Source: Alphaproteobacteria bacterium
GTDB taxonomy: Bacteria; Pseudomonadota; Alphaproteobacteria; TMED109
Direction of reading: 5' to 3'
Length of the DNA: 64,000 nt
Assembly (NCBI GenBank): GCA_022819905.1
Contig: JAJEGJ010000104.1
Location: forward strand, 1 to 64,000
The notes under the pieces were generated by a model. The model ran no database searches. It had not been told where the DNA came from and worked only from the letters and a program-made list of their open reading frames with translations. Shown here piece after piece: positions 7,055 to 16,153 of this stretch (the stretch's first letter is position 1; each line of letters begins with the position of its first letter). The position numbers and the translations under genes were made by a program.

Positions 7055-8209
7055 TCAGCCGTTGCCGATGCGCCGGTACACGAACTCCGGAATCTCGCCG
7101 CCGGCCTCGCCAATGGGCATTTCCAGCACGTGCCGCTGCGGAGCGAACTCGCAGGCGGGGTCAGTCGTATCGGGATCCCCGGTCAGGGCGAACGCCTGGC
7201 ATCGGCAGCCGCCCCAATCGATCTCGCGCCGATCGCAACTGCGGCACGGCTCCGGCATCCAGTCGGTGCCGCGGAACCGGTTGAAGGCGCTCGAGTGTTC
7301 CCAGATCCAGGCCAGCGGACGTTCGGTCACATTCTCGAACTCTAGGAAGTCCAGCGATTCCGCCGCGTGGCAGGGCAGCACCTTGCCGGCAGGGGTGATG
7401 TTGAGGAACTGGCGGCCCCAGCCGCCCATGCAGGACTTCGGTCGGCGCGCGTAGTAGTCGGGGACCACGTAATCGATCGCCAGGATCCCCTTGAGGCGGA
7501 CCCGGGCCTCTTCGACGATCCGGGTCGCCTCATCGAGCTGGTCCCGGGTCGGAAGGAACGCCTGCCGGTTCTTGAGCGCCCATCCGTAGTACTGCACCTG
7601 GGCCACCTCGAGCCGTTCCGCGTCGAGTTCCACGGCCATCGCGATCATGTCTTCGAGGTGATGCAGGTTCTGGCGGTGCATCACGGCGTTGACGGTGAGC
7701 GGCAAGTCGGCGGCCCGAACCATGCGGGCAGCTTCCTGTTTCTTGGCATGTCCGCGGAACCCCGCGATGCGGTCCGCGTTCTCGGACTCCGTGTCCTGGA
7801 ACGAGACCTGGACGTGATCGAGGCCCGCCTCCCGCAGCCGGTCGAGCCGGGCCGGGGTCAGCAACACGCCGGAGGTGATGAGATTGGTGTAGAGCCCGGC
7901 CTTGGAGGCGTGCTCGACCATCTCTTCCAGATCCTTCCGGACGGTCGGCTCGCCGCCCGAGAAATGCGCCTGCAGGATCCCCATGTCCACGGCCTGCGAG
8001 AGGACGCTCTTCCAGGCGTCGGTGTCGATCTCGCGCGATGCGCGCTCCAGTTCGACCGGGTTGGAGCAGTACGGACACTGGAGCGGGCAGCGATGGGTCA
8101 GTTCACAAAGAACAGCGTAGGGAATCAGCCGATTGCGGGAATCCGAGGTTCCGGTTGCCGCGGCGCATTCGGTTTGCGCGTTCGCGGGGGCTTCAGCTTG
8201 GTCAATCAT
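7055..8209 (-). CDS. pqqE: PqqA peptide cyclase PqqE (radical SAM)
   Basis: A 384-residue radical SAM enzyme that joins the Glu and Tyr side chains of PqqA at the first step of pyrroloquinoline quinone synthesis. The cluster-binding motif CPLQCPYC (Cys 41, 45, 48) and the GGEPTVRKD element are clear. The C-terminal SPASM region has SCMGG, PCHAAESL and CRSCDRREIDWGGCRCQA, giving Cys ligands for auxiliary iron-sulfur clusters. The ATG overlaps the pqqD stop by four bases. The length is normal. Confidence 0.97.
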   Translation of the reverse strand: MIDQAEAPANAQTECAAATGTSDSRNRLIPYAVLCELTHRCPLQCPYCSNPVELERASREIDTDAWKSVLSQAVDMGILQAHFSGGEPTVRKDLEEMVEHASKAGLYTNLITSGVLLTPARLDRLREAGLDHVQVSFQDTESENADRIAGFRGHAKKQEAARMVRAADLPLTVNAVMHRQNLHHLEDMIAMAVELDAERLEVAQVQYYGWALKNRQAFLPTRDQLDEATRIVEEARVRLKGILAIDYVVPDYYARRPKSCMGGWGRQFLNITPAGKVLPCHAAESLDFLEFENVTERPLAWIWEHSSAFNRFRGTDWMPEPCRSCDRREIDWGGCRCQAFALTGDPDTTDPACEFAPQRHVLEMPIGEAGGEIPEFVYRRIGNG

Positions 8210-8496
8210 GCGATCACAAATCCCTTGTCAGCCAGGTTCTGGAGCATGGCGGTGACATCGCGTTCAATGTCCGCACGGGGGGCCTGGTCGTACTTCGTGG
8301 CGAGTTCGTCCACCAGGACCGCCAGGGTCCGCGTTCCGTCCACGAGCTGGATGACTTCGCCCGCAATCGCATCCAGCTCGAACACGCGCTCCGGCGCATT
8401 GATGATCCAGCAGTCGCGAGCCCGGTCGAACCGGAGTTTTGCGTGCCGCGGCAGCCGCGGCACCGAGTCGCGGTCCAGGAGGAGACGCTTGCTCAC
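8206..8496 (-). CDS. pqqD: PQQ biosynthesis peptide chaperone PqqD
   Basis: A 96-residue PqqD protein, which binds PqqA and presents it to PqqE. The family core is visible: RLPRHAKLRFDRARDCWIIN, PERVFELDAIAGEVIQLVDG and the closing LADKGFV. The GTG start overlaps the pqqC stop in a GTGA, and the stop overlaps the pqqE ATG, so translation of the three genes is coupled. Confidence 0.95.
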   Translation of the reverse strand: MSKRLLLDRDSVPRLPRHAKLRFDRARDCWIINAPERVFELDAIAGEVIQLVDGTRTLAVLVDELATKYDQAPRADIERDVTAMLQNLADKGFVIA

Positions 8497-9290
8497 GCTG
8501 CGTGCTCCTGGTCCCGAGGTTGAGGTACGAAGCAGCCGGGGGGAATCCGCCTTGGTTCCACGTAGGCTGAATGCAACGCATCGAGCTGGGCCCAGAGCAC
8601 GTCGGTCTTGAACCGCACCGCGTCGAGCACGGCGTCCTGCTCGGCCCGGGTCCGGGCATTGCGGAGCACCCACGCGCGGCCGAAATCCACGTCTCGCCGC
8701 GCCTGGTTGATACGCTTCTTGAAATAGGCCAGGGCATAGTCGTCGGCCCATGCGTAGTGGCGGGAGAGCCCCGCAATCCGCTCCCGGTGGATGGCCGGCG
8801 CGTACAGCTCGGTCAACGAGGACGCGATTGCCTCCAGCACCGAACGCTCGCGCACAAACGCGATATAGGCGTCGACCGCAAAGCGGGTGCCGGGCAGCAG
8901 GCCGGCGCACGAGCGGACGTAGTCGAGGTCGAGACCGAGGCGTTCACAGAGCTGGAGATAGCGTGCCAGTCCACCCGATCCATCCATGTCGCCTTCATGG
9001 TCGATGACGCGAGAACGCCATTCCAGCCGCAGATCGACGTCGGCGATCCGTGCCATGAGGGTCAGGTCCTTGCGGGGGATGGAGCATTGGTAGTAGTAGC
9101 GATTTAGGGCCCAGGCCTGCACCTGTCCGTGGTCGAGTTCGCCGTCGTGCAGCAGTCGATGGAACGGATGCAGGCTGTGGTAACGCTCTTCACCGATCCG
9201 GGACAACGCCGCCAGCATCTCCGGTTCGGAACGCGGCGGCTCGGTCTCCGTGCCGGGGGCTCCGGGCACCATCGGCGCCGGCGCGATCAC
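8493..9290 (-). CDS. pqqC: pyrroloquinoline-quinone synthase PqqC
   Basis: The cofactor-less oxidase that performs the last ring closure and oxidation of PQQ. It is an all-helical haem-oxygenase-like protein with characteristic RYYYQCSIPRKDLTLMARI, DHEGD and the HYAWADDYALAYFKKRI block. I chose the GTG at 9290 because it overlaps the pqqB stop in a GTGA like the other junctions of this operon; an in-frame ATG at 9326 would overlap pqqB by 40 bases. The protein is then 265 residues. Confidence 0.95.
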   Translation of the reverse strand: MIAPAPMVPGAPGTETEPPRSEPEMLAALSRIGEERYHSLHPFHRLLHDGELDHGQVQAWALNRYYYQCSIPRKDLTLMARIADVDLRLEWRSRVIDHEGDMDGSGGLARYLQLCERLGLDLDYVRSCAGLLPGTRFAVDAYIAFVRERSVLEAIASSLTELYAPAIHRERIAGLSRHYAWADDYALAYFKKRINQARRDVDFGRAWVLRNARTRAEQDAVLDAVRFKTDVLWAQLDALHSAYVEPRRIPPGCFVPQPRDQEHAA

Positions 9291-10222
9291 AGGTCGATCT
9301 CCATCCCGTCGTAGGAGACCTCCCACCCGGCGCCCTCGACGGACCGGCGTTCCGGGGTGTCGGCCGACAGCACCGGGTTGGTCGTGTTGAGGTGAATGAA
9401 GATCCGGCGTCCGATGTCGAGGCCGTCAAGACCATGGAGCGAGCCGCCCTCGCCCGAAATGCTGGTGTGCCCCATGCGTTTGCCGGTCTTCACGCCGACT
9501 CCGTCGCGGACCATCTCGTCGTCGACCCAGAGGGTACCGTCAAAAAAGAGCAGGGGGGTGCCGCGGACGCGCTCGCGCACGGCATCGGTGATGGCGGCGC
9601 AGGCCGGCATGTAGTGAAACGAGGCGTCACTTGATGTGGAACGGACGTGCAGGGCGATGGTGTCCTCGTCGACCGAGCCGAAATCGGGACCCTTGGCTTC
9701 GTCCTCCAGCCAGAGGGCGACTTTTCCGGGAACTGCGAACGGCGTGATCTCCAGGCCGGCGGCGCCCCCGGCGGCGTCCACGAGTTGCACCGGCTCGTCA
9801 AGGGTCAGGGTGCGCCGCTCGACGAATGCGGGGTTCAGGACGTTGAAGATGGTGTTGGCCTCGAGCACCCCGAGTACCCGCGGGGTCGCGTAGAGGCTCA
9901 GCGGCTGCGATTCGCGAAGGTTCAGCAGGCCGGCGACATGGTCCACATCGGCGTTGGTCAGCACCGCGCCGGTAATCGGACTGTAGCGAAGCGGCGCCTG
10001 CGCCGACGGCTGGAGGACCGGATTCTCGGCTATCTGCTGGCGTAGATCGGGGGAGGCGTTGAACAGGAACCAACGCGTACCGTCGTCGCTGACGGCGATG
10101 GAAGATTGAGTTCTGGAGGGGGTATCAGGGTCGCCGGCACGCGCCCGGCGACTATTCGGATGATTACAATTCCACTGCGGAAACCCCCCGCCGGCGGCTG
10201 CTCCCAGAACACGGATTTGCAT
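9287..10222 (-). CDS. pqqB: PQQ biosynthesis hydroxylase PqqB
   Basis: A 311-residue metallo-beta-lactamase-fold protein that hydroxylates the tyrosine part of the PqqE product. It opens with MQIRVLGAAAGGGFPQWNC, the usual PqqB start with the zinc-binding CNCN-like segment (here WNCNHPNS). TNADVDHVAGLLNLRE carries the metal-site Asp and His. The length is standard and the 3' end overlaps pqqC. Confidence 0.96.
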   Translation of the reverse strand: MQIRVLGAAAGGGFPQWNCNHPNSRRARAGDPDTPSRTQSSIAVSDDGTRWFLFNASPDLRQQIAENPVLQPSAQAPLRYSPITGAVLTNADVDHVAGLLNLRESQPLSLYATPRVLGVLEANTIFNVLNPAFVERRTLTLDEPVQLVDAAGGAAGLEITPFAVPGKVALWLEDEAKGPDFGSVDEDTIALHVRSTSSDASFHYMPACAAITDAVRERVRGTPLLFFDGTLWVDDEMVRDGVGVKTGKRMGHTSISGEGGSLHGLDGLDIGRRIFIHLNTTNPVLSADTPERRSVEGAGWEVSYDGMEIDL

Positions 10223-10284
10223 ACGACATCACCGTTGCCCCGGGTTTCCGTTCGGCGGGGGTCAAAGTCAGATCCAGACTAGGA

Positions 10285-10359
10285 TCAGACCTCCGCGCAA
10301 GCGTAGCAGTTGATCTCAAGACCGACCGCCACCTCGCGAACCACAGGAGCTTTCCACAT
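10285..10359 (-). CDS. pqqA: PQQ precursor peptide PqqA
   Basis: A 24-residue peptide, MWKAPVVREVAVGLEINC followed by YACAEV. E15 and Y19 have the required E-x3-Y spacing and supply every PQQ atom after cross-linking by PqqE. GGAGAG lies upstream of the ATG. It is the first gene of pqqABCDE, separated from pqqB by about 60 bases, as is common because the peptide is made in excess. Confidence 0.95.
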   Translation of the reverse strand: MWKAPVVREVAVGLEINCYACAEV

Positions 10360-10511
10360 AGGTAACTCTCCGATCAGGGTTCCAAGGTAGACGCAATTAC
10401 GTGCGCCCGTCAGTGGGACGCAAGATAGGATGCGCGACCTGAGGGTCCATCTATACGTTGCATAGGAACTGCCTATTGGTATCTGGCGTCCGGGCTTATG
10501 CTCCGGCCAGC

Positions 10512-11429
10512 ATGGCTCGGCGTTGGTTTCTCCTGCTCGCGATTTCGGCGTCCGCCGCACTGGCGCAGCCCGCAACGGCGGCGACGCCGCTGGTCGACGT
10601 GGCCTGGCTGGCCGAGCGGACCTGCTCCGACGGGCTCCTGGTGCTCGACGTGCGCCGTTCACGAGCCGACCACGAGACCGGGCACGTACCCTGCGCCACC
10701 TTCACGAACTTCTACGAGGACGGATGGCGGGAAACGCAGGCCGGCGTGCCGATGCGGCTCCCGGCGCCGGGCCGCACGGCCGAGCTGCTTGGGCGCCTCG
10801 GCATCAGCCCGGACGACCACGTCGTCATCGTGGCGCCGGGGTCCGGCCGCTACGACGCGGCGGAAGCAGCTGCGATCTTCGTCTCGCTGCGCAGTGTCGG
10901 TCATGCTGCCGTGTCGATCCTGGACGGCGGCCTCGCGGCCTGGACCGCGCGCTGGGACAATGACGTGGACACCGGCTACCAGCCCCCGGTACCGGGTTCC
11001 TACGCGCCGCGCCGGGCACCTCCCATTCTGGCGGACCGTACCGCCGTGGGGGACGCGATCGTGTCGGGCCGCCCTCTGGTGGACCTTCGAACCAGCGATC
11101 AGTACCTGGGCCTGAACCGCAATGAGACCGTGCTTCGTCATGGCACGCTGCCGGGCGCGCGGAACGTGCCGCTTGCCTGGTTTCTCGTGGACGACACCCT
11201 CGTCTTTCATGCGCCCGGCACGGTGCGTGCGGCGCTCGAGCACGCCGGCGTGCCCGCCGATGCCGACCCGGTCGTGTTCTGCAACGCCGGACTGGAAAGC
11301 GCGTTGGGCTGGTTCGTCCTGCATGAACTGCTCGGGCGCGCCGGAACCCGCCTGTACGACGGCTCTCTTGCGGAGTGGTCGCGCGACCCGGAGCTGCCGA
11401 TGCAGGTGATTGTGGGGCCGCCCGGCTGA
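10512..11429 (+). CDS. exported tandem rhodanese (sulfurtransferase)
   Basis: A 305-residue protein with a signal peptide (MARRWFLLLAISASAALA, likely cut after about residue 24) followed by two rhodanese domains. The second domain has the active-site loop CNAGLES. In the first, the corresponding position reads APGSGRYDA and lacks Cys, as usual for the inactive half of tandem rhodaneses. It is divergent from pqqA with a 150-base gap. Exported rhodaneses often accompany PQQ genes and periplasmic dehydrogenases; a role in cofactor or cytochrome maturation is only inferred. Confidence 0.85.
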   Translation: MARRWFLLLAISASAALAQPATAATPLVDVAWLAERTCSDGLLVLDVRRSRADHETGHVPCATFTNFYEDGWRETQAGVPMRLPAPGRTAELLGRLGISPDDHVVIVAPGSGRYDAAEAAAIFVSLRSVGHAAVSILDGGLAAWTARWDNDVDTGYQPPVPGSYAPRRAPPILADRTAVGDAIVSGRPLVDLRTSDQYLGLNRNETVLRHGTLPGARNVPLAWFLVDDTLVFHAPGTVRAALEHAGVPADADPVVFCNAGLESALGWFVLHELLGRAGTRLYDGSLAEWSRDPELPMQVIVGPPG

Positions 11430-11574
11430 GTCGGCCGCGACGACAGGTGCACGCAGGCGCGCAAGGTCGGGGTCGAGCCGAGAGACTCGGTCCGCCCGTA
11501 CTTTTTTGCCATACTTGTGTTGTGCGTGTGCCGCGTGCCGGCGGAAACGCAATTGGCGGCGGAGGCTGAATCCC

Positions 11575-12120
11575 TTGGCAATCCTACCCATCCTGAAGGC
11601 GCCCGACCCTCGGCTGACGAAAGTGAGCCGCCCGGTCGAGCAGTTCGACCGGACGCTCGCGGAGCTGGCCCAGAACATGCTGGAGACCATGTACGCCGCC
11701 AACGGCATCGGGCTGGCGGCGCCGCAGGTTGACGTGCAGCAGCGGATGGTGGTGATGGATCTGCACGGCGAGGACGAGCCGCCCAATCCGCAAATTCTGG
11801 TCAACCCGGAAGTCCTCGATGCGAGCGCGGAGACCGTCACGATGAGCGAGGGCTGTCTCTCGGTGCCGGAGGCCTATGAAGAGGTCGAGCGCCCGGCCCG
11901 GGTCACGGTGCGGTACCAGGATCTCGACGGCGTGACCCACACCCGGGAATGCACGGGGCTGGAAGCCGTGTGCTGGCAGCACGAGATCGATCATCTGGAC
12001 GGGGTGCTGTTCGTCGACCACCTGACCCGCCTGACGCGCGACCGGATCATCCAGAGGCTGGTCAAGGAGAAGCGGCTGGCCCGGCGGGGACGCGATCGAA
12101 CCATCCGTCCGGCGGCCTGA
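11575..12120 (+). CDS. def: peptide deformylase
   Basis: A metal hydrolase that removes the formyl group from nascent proteins. All three motifs are present: GIGLAAPQ (residues 44-51), EGCLS (92-96) and HEIDH (136-140), supplying the Cys and two His metal ligands and the catalytic Glu. I chose the TTG at 11575 because GGAGG lies 9 bases before it and the family starts with a residue or two before ILPIL. fmt follows after 7 bases, the usual pairing. Confidence 0.96.
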   Translation: MAILPILKAPDPRLTKVSRPVEQFDRTLAELAQNMLETMYAANGIGLAAPQVDVQQRMVVMDLHGEDEPPNPQILVNPEVLDASAETVTMSEGCLSVPEAYEEVERPARVTVRYQDLDGVTHTRECTGLEAVCWQHEIDHLDGVLFVDHLTRLTRDRIIQRLVKEKRLARRGRDRTIRPAA

Positions 12121-12127
12121 GGCGGCC

Positions 12128-13090
12128 TTGAAGGGGACGCCGCTGCGGGCGGCGTTCTTCGGCACGCCGGAGTTCGCGCTGCCGGCGCTGGATGCGCTGC
12201 ATGCCAGCGTCCATCACATCGAGGTCGTGTACACCCAGCCGCCGCGCCCTGCCGGCCGGGGTCACCGGATGCGGGGGAGCCCCGTAGCCGGACGCGCCGG
12301 GGACCTGGACCTTGCGGTGCGGACACCCCGCACCCTGCGGGACCCCGGGGAAACCGCGCGGCTGCGGTCAATGCGGCTCGATGTGGGGGTCGTGGTCGCG
12401 TACGGACTGCTCCTGCCAGGTGCCGTCCTGAAGGCATTCCGGCTGGGGTGCGTGAATGTGCACGCGTCCCTGCTGCCCCGGTGGCGCGGCGCGGCGCCAG
12501 TCGAGCGCGCGATCATGGCCGGCGATGCGGTGACCGGGGTCTCGCTGATGCTGATGGATGAGGGGCTGGATACCGGTCCAGTCCTGGATCGGTGCGAGGT
12601 GTCGATCGGTCCCGACATGACGGGCGGTACGCTGCGCGACGCCCTGGCGACGTGCGGCGCGAACCGGCTCGCGGAAGCACTGTGCGGTTTGGCCGCGGGC
12701 ACGCTGGCCCCCGTGGCGCAGCCGGAGGGCGCGGTCTACGCGAGCAAGCTTGGTCCGGCTGACCGGGTCCTCAATTGGGAGTCCGCGGCCGAGCAGCTGG
12801 AGCGGCAGATCCGCGCTCTGCACCCTGCGCCGGGCGCCCGGGCCCTGATTCCCTTGAAGGGGCGTTCCGAACCGGTCAAGGTATGGCGCGCTCGGCCCGT
12901 CAAGTCCTGTCCGGCGCCCGCGGGAACGGTGCTGGATGATCGCCTTACGGTCGCCTGCGGGGTGGACGGCCTGCAATTGCTGGAGGTACAGCGGCCAGGC
13001 GGCCGCAGGCTCGATGCCGCAGCGTTTCTACGCGGCACTCCGGTTCCCGTCGGCACCGTGCTGCCGGCCCTGAATTCGAACGAAGGTTAG
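12128..13090 (+). CDS. fmt: methionyl-tRNA formyltransferase
   Basis: A 320-residue enzyme that formylates initiator Met-tRNA using 10-formyl-tetrahydrofolate. It shows FFGTPEFALPAL, the catalytic block VNVHASLLPRWRGAAP with Asn and His, and DEGLDTGPVL with the essential Asp. The loop after position 45, usually with a run of basic residues binding the tRNA, reads PPRPAGRGHRMRGSPVA. The start is TTG at 12128 and lies 7 bases after def. The C-terminal OB-fold domain is complete. Confidence 0.96.
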   Translation: MKGTPLRAAFFGTPEFALPALDALHASVHHIEVVYTQPPRPAGRGHRMRGSPVAGRAGDLDLAVRTPRTLRDPGETARLRSMRLDVGVVVAYGLLLPGAVLKAFRLGCVNVHASLLPRWRGAAPVERAIMAGDAVTGVSLMLMDEGLDTGPVLDRCEVSIGPDMTGGTLRDALATCGANRLAEALCGLAAGTLAPVAQPEGAVYASKLGPADRVLNWESAAEQLERQIRALHPAPGARALIPLKGRSEPVKVWRARPVKSCPAPAGTVLDDRLTVACGVDGLQLLEVQRPGGRRLDAAAFLRGTPVPVGTVLPALNSNEG

Positions 13091-13095
13091 TCCAA

Positions 13096-13917
13096 ATGGT
13101 CCAGCGAAATTCGCGCAGTCCGGCCGCGCCGATGCCCATGCCCACCATGGGCCGGATCAATTGGGGGGGACTGTGGGTTCTGTGCGGGCGGGAGACGCTG
13201 CGGTTCCTCAAGATCGGGCAGCAGACCATCGCCGGTCCGATGGTCACCACGCTGCTGTTCCTTGCGGTGTTTGCACTGGCGCTGGGCGGGACGTTCCGGG
13301 AAGTGGGAGGCCGGCCGTTTCTCGAGTTCCTGGCGCCCGGCCTGATCGTGATGGCAGTGATGCAGAACGCGTTTGCGAACGCGTCGAGTTCGCTGCTCAG
13401 CGCCAAGATGACCGGCAATATTGTGGACCTGCTGATGCCGCCGCTCGCGCCGGGGGAACTGCTGACCGGGTTCCTCGTGGGCGGGCTGGCCCGCGGCCTC
13501 TGCGTCGGGCTGGCGGTTGGTCTCGCCATGTGGGTCTTCGTGCCGATCCGCCTCCAGGACTACCTGGTGCTGGGGTACTACGTGGTGGCAGCGGCGCTGC
13601 TGATGTCGCTGCTCGGCGTGCTGACCGGCGTCTGGGCCGAGAAGTTCGACCACATGTCCACGATCACCAACTTTGTCGTGACGCCGCTTTCGTTTCTGTC
13701 CGGCACCTTCTACTCGATCGAGCGACTGCCGGAACCGTTCTACACCATCATTCAGTTCAACCCGTTCTTCTATGTCATCGACGGGTTCCGTTCCAGCTTC
13801 ATCGGCCACTCAGACGCGAGTCTCGGCCTGGGCATGGCGTTGCTGGCGGTCATCAATCTCGGCCTGTTGCTCTGGGCGCTCTGGATGTTCCAGACCGGAT
13901 ACCGGCTCAAGGACTGA
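13096..13917 (+). CDS. ABC-2 type transport permease
   Basis: A 273-residue inner-membrane protein with six predicted helices, an ABC2_membrane domain related to NodJ-like exporters. GPMVTTLLFLAVFALALGG is the first helix and FVVTPLSFLSGTFYSIERLP the conserved loop region near the fifth helix. There is no ATPase gene beside it; the ABC ATPase at 21345-22334 is the nearest candidate partner. It follows fmt by 5 bases. Confidence 0.88.
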   Translation: MVQRNSRSPAAPMPMPTMGRINWGGLWVLCGRETLRFLKIGQQTIAGPMVTTLLFLAVFALALGGTFREVGGRPFLEFLAPGLIVMAVMQNAFANASSSLLSAKMTGNIVDLLMPPLAPGELLTGFLVGGLARGLCVGLAVGLAMWVFVPIRLQDYLVLGYYVVAAALLMSLLGVLTGVWAEKFDHMSTITNFVVTPLSFLSGTFYSIERLPEPFYTIIQFNPFFYVIDGFRSSFIGHSDASLGLGMALLAVINLGLLLWALWMFQTGYRLKD

Positions 13918-13998
13918 TCCCGCCTCATCGCCGGCGGTTCTGCGCTACATTGCGGGGTCTTCCTTCTCAATCCTGCCCCTGTTTCGGATCTGTCATTC

Positions 13999-15165
13999 AT
14001 GGACGCGCTGATGCCCACCTACGCCCGGCTCGATCTGGCCTTCGAGCGGGGCGAGGGTCCGTATCTCTTCACGACCGACGGTACGCGTTATCTCGACTTC
14101 GGCACCGGCATCGCCGTGACCGCCCTTGGCCATGCCCACCCGAAGCTGGTTGCGGTCCTGGCCGAGCAGGCCGGCCGGCTGTGGCACACCTCGAACCTCT
14201 ATCGAATCGGCCCGCAGGAGCGTCTCGCCGCGCGACTGGTCGAGCACTCATTTGCCGATCGGGTGTTCTTTTGCAACTCGGGCGCCGAGGCCTCGGAAGG
14301 CGTGATCAAGACCGTGCGGCGGTTCCACTACCACCACGGCAATTCCGAGCGCGTCGAGGTGATCGTGACGGACGGGGCATTCCACGGGCGCACGCTGGCG
14401 GGGCTGGCGGCGGGCGGCAACGAGGCCCACCGCGCGGGGTTCACGCCGCTCGCGTCAGGGTTCGTGCGGGTTCCCTACGGCGATCTTGAAGCCACCCGGG
14501 CCGCTGTCACCGATCGGACGGCAGCCGTGTTCGTTGAGCCGTTGCAGGGCGAGTCCGGCATCGTGACCGCGCCGCAGGGCTATCTCGCCGGGCTGCGCAG
14601 CCTGTGCGACGAGCACGGCATCCTGCTGGCCCTGGACGAGGTCCAGACCGGAGTCGGGCGGACCGGCCGGTTCCTGGCCTGCGAATGGGAGGAGGTCTCG
14701 CCCGATGTCGCCGGTCTTGCCAAGGGCCTCGGCAGCGGGTTCCCGATCGGCGCCGTCCTGGCGACGGAGCGGGCAGCAGTCGGCATGGTGCCGGGCACGC
14801 ACGGATCCACGTTCGGCGGGAACTTTCTCGCGAGTGCGGTCGCGGATGCGGTGGTCGAGGAGATCCTGTCACCAGGATTTCTTGCCGGTGTCGAGCAGGC
14901 GGGAGCCCGCCTGCGCGATGGGCTGGAGCGGTTGCAGAATCAGCACCCGGGGGTGATCTCGGAAGTACGGGGCCGCGGCCTGATGCTCGGCATGACCGCA
15001 GCGGTGCCGGCGGCGGACCTCTATGCCCGCTTCCGCGAGCACCGCTTGCTGACGGTTCCGGCGGGCGGGGACACCGTGCGGATGTTGCCGCCGCTCAACA
15101 TCGAACACGCCCACGTGGACGAGACTCTGGCCATTACGGAAGCCGTTTTTCGCACGTTCCGGTGA
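13999..15165 (+). CDS. argD: acetylornithine aminotransferase
   Basis: A class III PLP-dependent aminotransferase (388 residues) that converts N-acetylglutamate semialdehyde to acetylornithine in arginine synthesis. It contains NSGAEASEGVIKTVRRFH for phosphate binding, LALDEVQTGVGRTG with the cofactor-binding Asp, and the PLP lysine K242 in GLAKGLGSGFPIGA. HGSTFGGNFLASAV follows. argF is 20 bases downstream, which supports the ArgD assignment over other class III aminotransferases. Confidence 0.94.
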   Translation: MDALMPTYARLDLAFERGEGPYLFTTDGTRYLDFGTGIAVTALGHAHPKLVAVLAEQAGRLWHTSNLYRIGPQERLAARLVEHSFADRVFFCNSGAEASEGVIKTVRRFHYHHGNSERVEVIVTDGAFHGRTLAGLAAGGNEAHRAGFTPLASGFVRVPYGDLEATRAAVTDRTAAVFVEPLQGESGIVTAPQGYLAGLRSLCDEHGILLALDEVQTGVGRTGRFLACEWEEVSPDVAGLAKGLGSGFPIGAVLATERAAVGMVPGTHGSTFGGNFLASAVADAVVEEILSPGFLAGVEQAGARLRDGLERLQNQHPGVISEVRGRGLMLGMTAAVPAADLYARFREHRLLTVPAGGDTVRMLPPLNIEHAHVDETLAITEAVFRTFR

Positions 15166-15184
15166 GCGGCGGCGGGCCGGCACG

Positions 15185-16114
15185 ATGAACCAACCTCGAC
15201 ACTTCCTTGACCTTGACCGTCTGAACGGTGCCCTGCTCGGACGGCTGCTCGAACGGGCCAGCGCCTACAAGCGGGACCGCACCGCCTTGCGGGCGGAGCC
15301 GGGCGCGGGTCACGGCCGGACGCTGGCCATGCTGTTCGAGAAACCGTCCACGCGGACACGGGTATCGTTTGAGGTGGCGATGAACGAGCTGGGCGGCCGG
15401 GCCCTCACGCTCGACCGGCAAGGGACCCAGATGGGCCGGGGCGAGAGCCTCGCAGACACCGCTCGCGTGCTGTCTCGCTACGCGGACGTAGCGCTGCTGC
15501 GAACCGGTTCGCACACCCAGCTCGAAGAATTTGCCGGACATTCCGAGATTCCGGTGATCAACGGCCTGACCGACCGGAGCCACCCGTGCCAGGTCATGGC
15601 TGATCTGCTGACCCTCAGGGATCGGTTCGGCTCTCTGGAAGGCCGGCACGTGGCCTGGGTCGGAGACGGCAACAACGTGGCCAACTCGTGGATTCACGCG
15701 GCCATGCAGCTCGGCGTGCGTCTGCGCGTTGCGTGTCCCCCTTCCCGGCAGCCGCCGGCGGAACTTGTCAGCCGGGCGGTCGACTCGGGATTTGTGGACT
15801 TGGTGGACGAGCCGGCCGCGGCGGCGCGAGGGGCGTCCGCAGTGGTGACCGACACGTGGAAATCCATGGCCGCGGACCCGTCGGTGGACGGTTTGGCGGA
15901 CCAGCAGGCGGTGTTCCGCCCCTTCCAGGTGGACCAGTCGCTGATGGATGCGGCGGCGCCGGGCGCCGTATTCATGCATTGCCTGCCTGCTTACCGCGGG
16001 GAGGAGGTCACCGCGGAAGTGATTGACGGTCCGGATTCAGCAGTCTGGGACGAAGCGGAGAATCGCCTGCACGTGCAGAAGGCGATCCTCGAGTGGTGCC
16101 TAGCCGGGAGCTGA
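15185..16114 (+). CDS. argF: ornithine carbamoyltransferase
   Basis: A 309-residue enzyme that forms citrulline from ornithine and carbamoyl phosphate. The carbamoyl-phosphate loop FEKPSTRTRVSFE (STRTR at 55-59), the HPCQVMADL segment and the ornithine-site HCLPA motif near the C-terminus are all intact. It lies in an operon with argD. Confidence 0.96.
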   Translation: MNQPRHFLDLDRLNGALLGRLLERASAYKRDRTALRAEPGAGHGRTLAMLFEKPSTRTRVSFEVAMNELGGRALTLDRQGTQMGRGESLADTARVLSRYADVALLRTGSHTQLEEFAGHSEIPVINGLTDRSHPCQVMADLLTLRDRFGSLEGRHVAWVGDGNNVANSWIHAAMQLGVRLRVACPPSRQPPAELVSRAVDSGFVDLVDEPAAAARGASAVVTDTWKSMAADPSVDGLADQQAVFRPFQVDQSLMDAAAPGAVFMHCLPAYRGEEVTAEVIDGPDSAVWDEAENRLHVQKAILEWCLAGS

Positions 16115-16153
16115 TTCCAGGGCCTGACCCCGAGCGCCGGACCGGGCGCGCTG

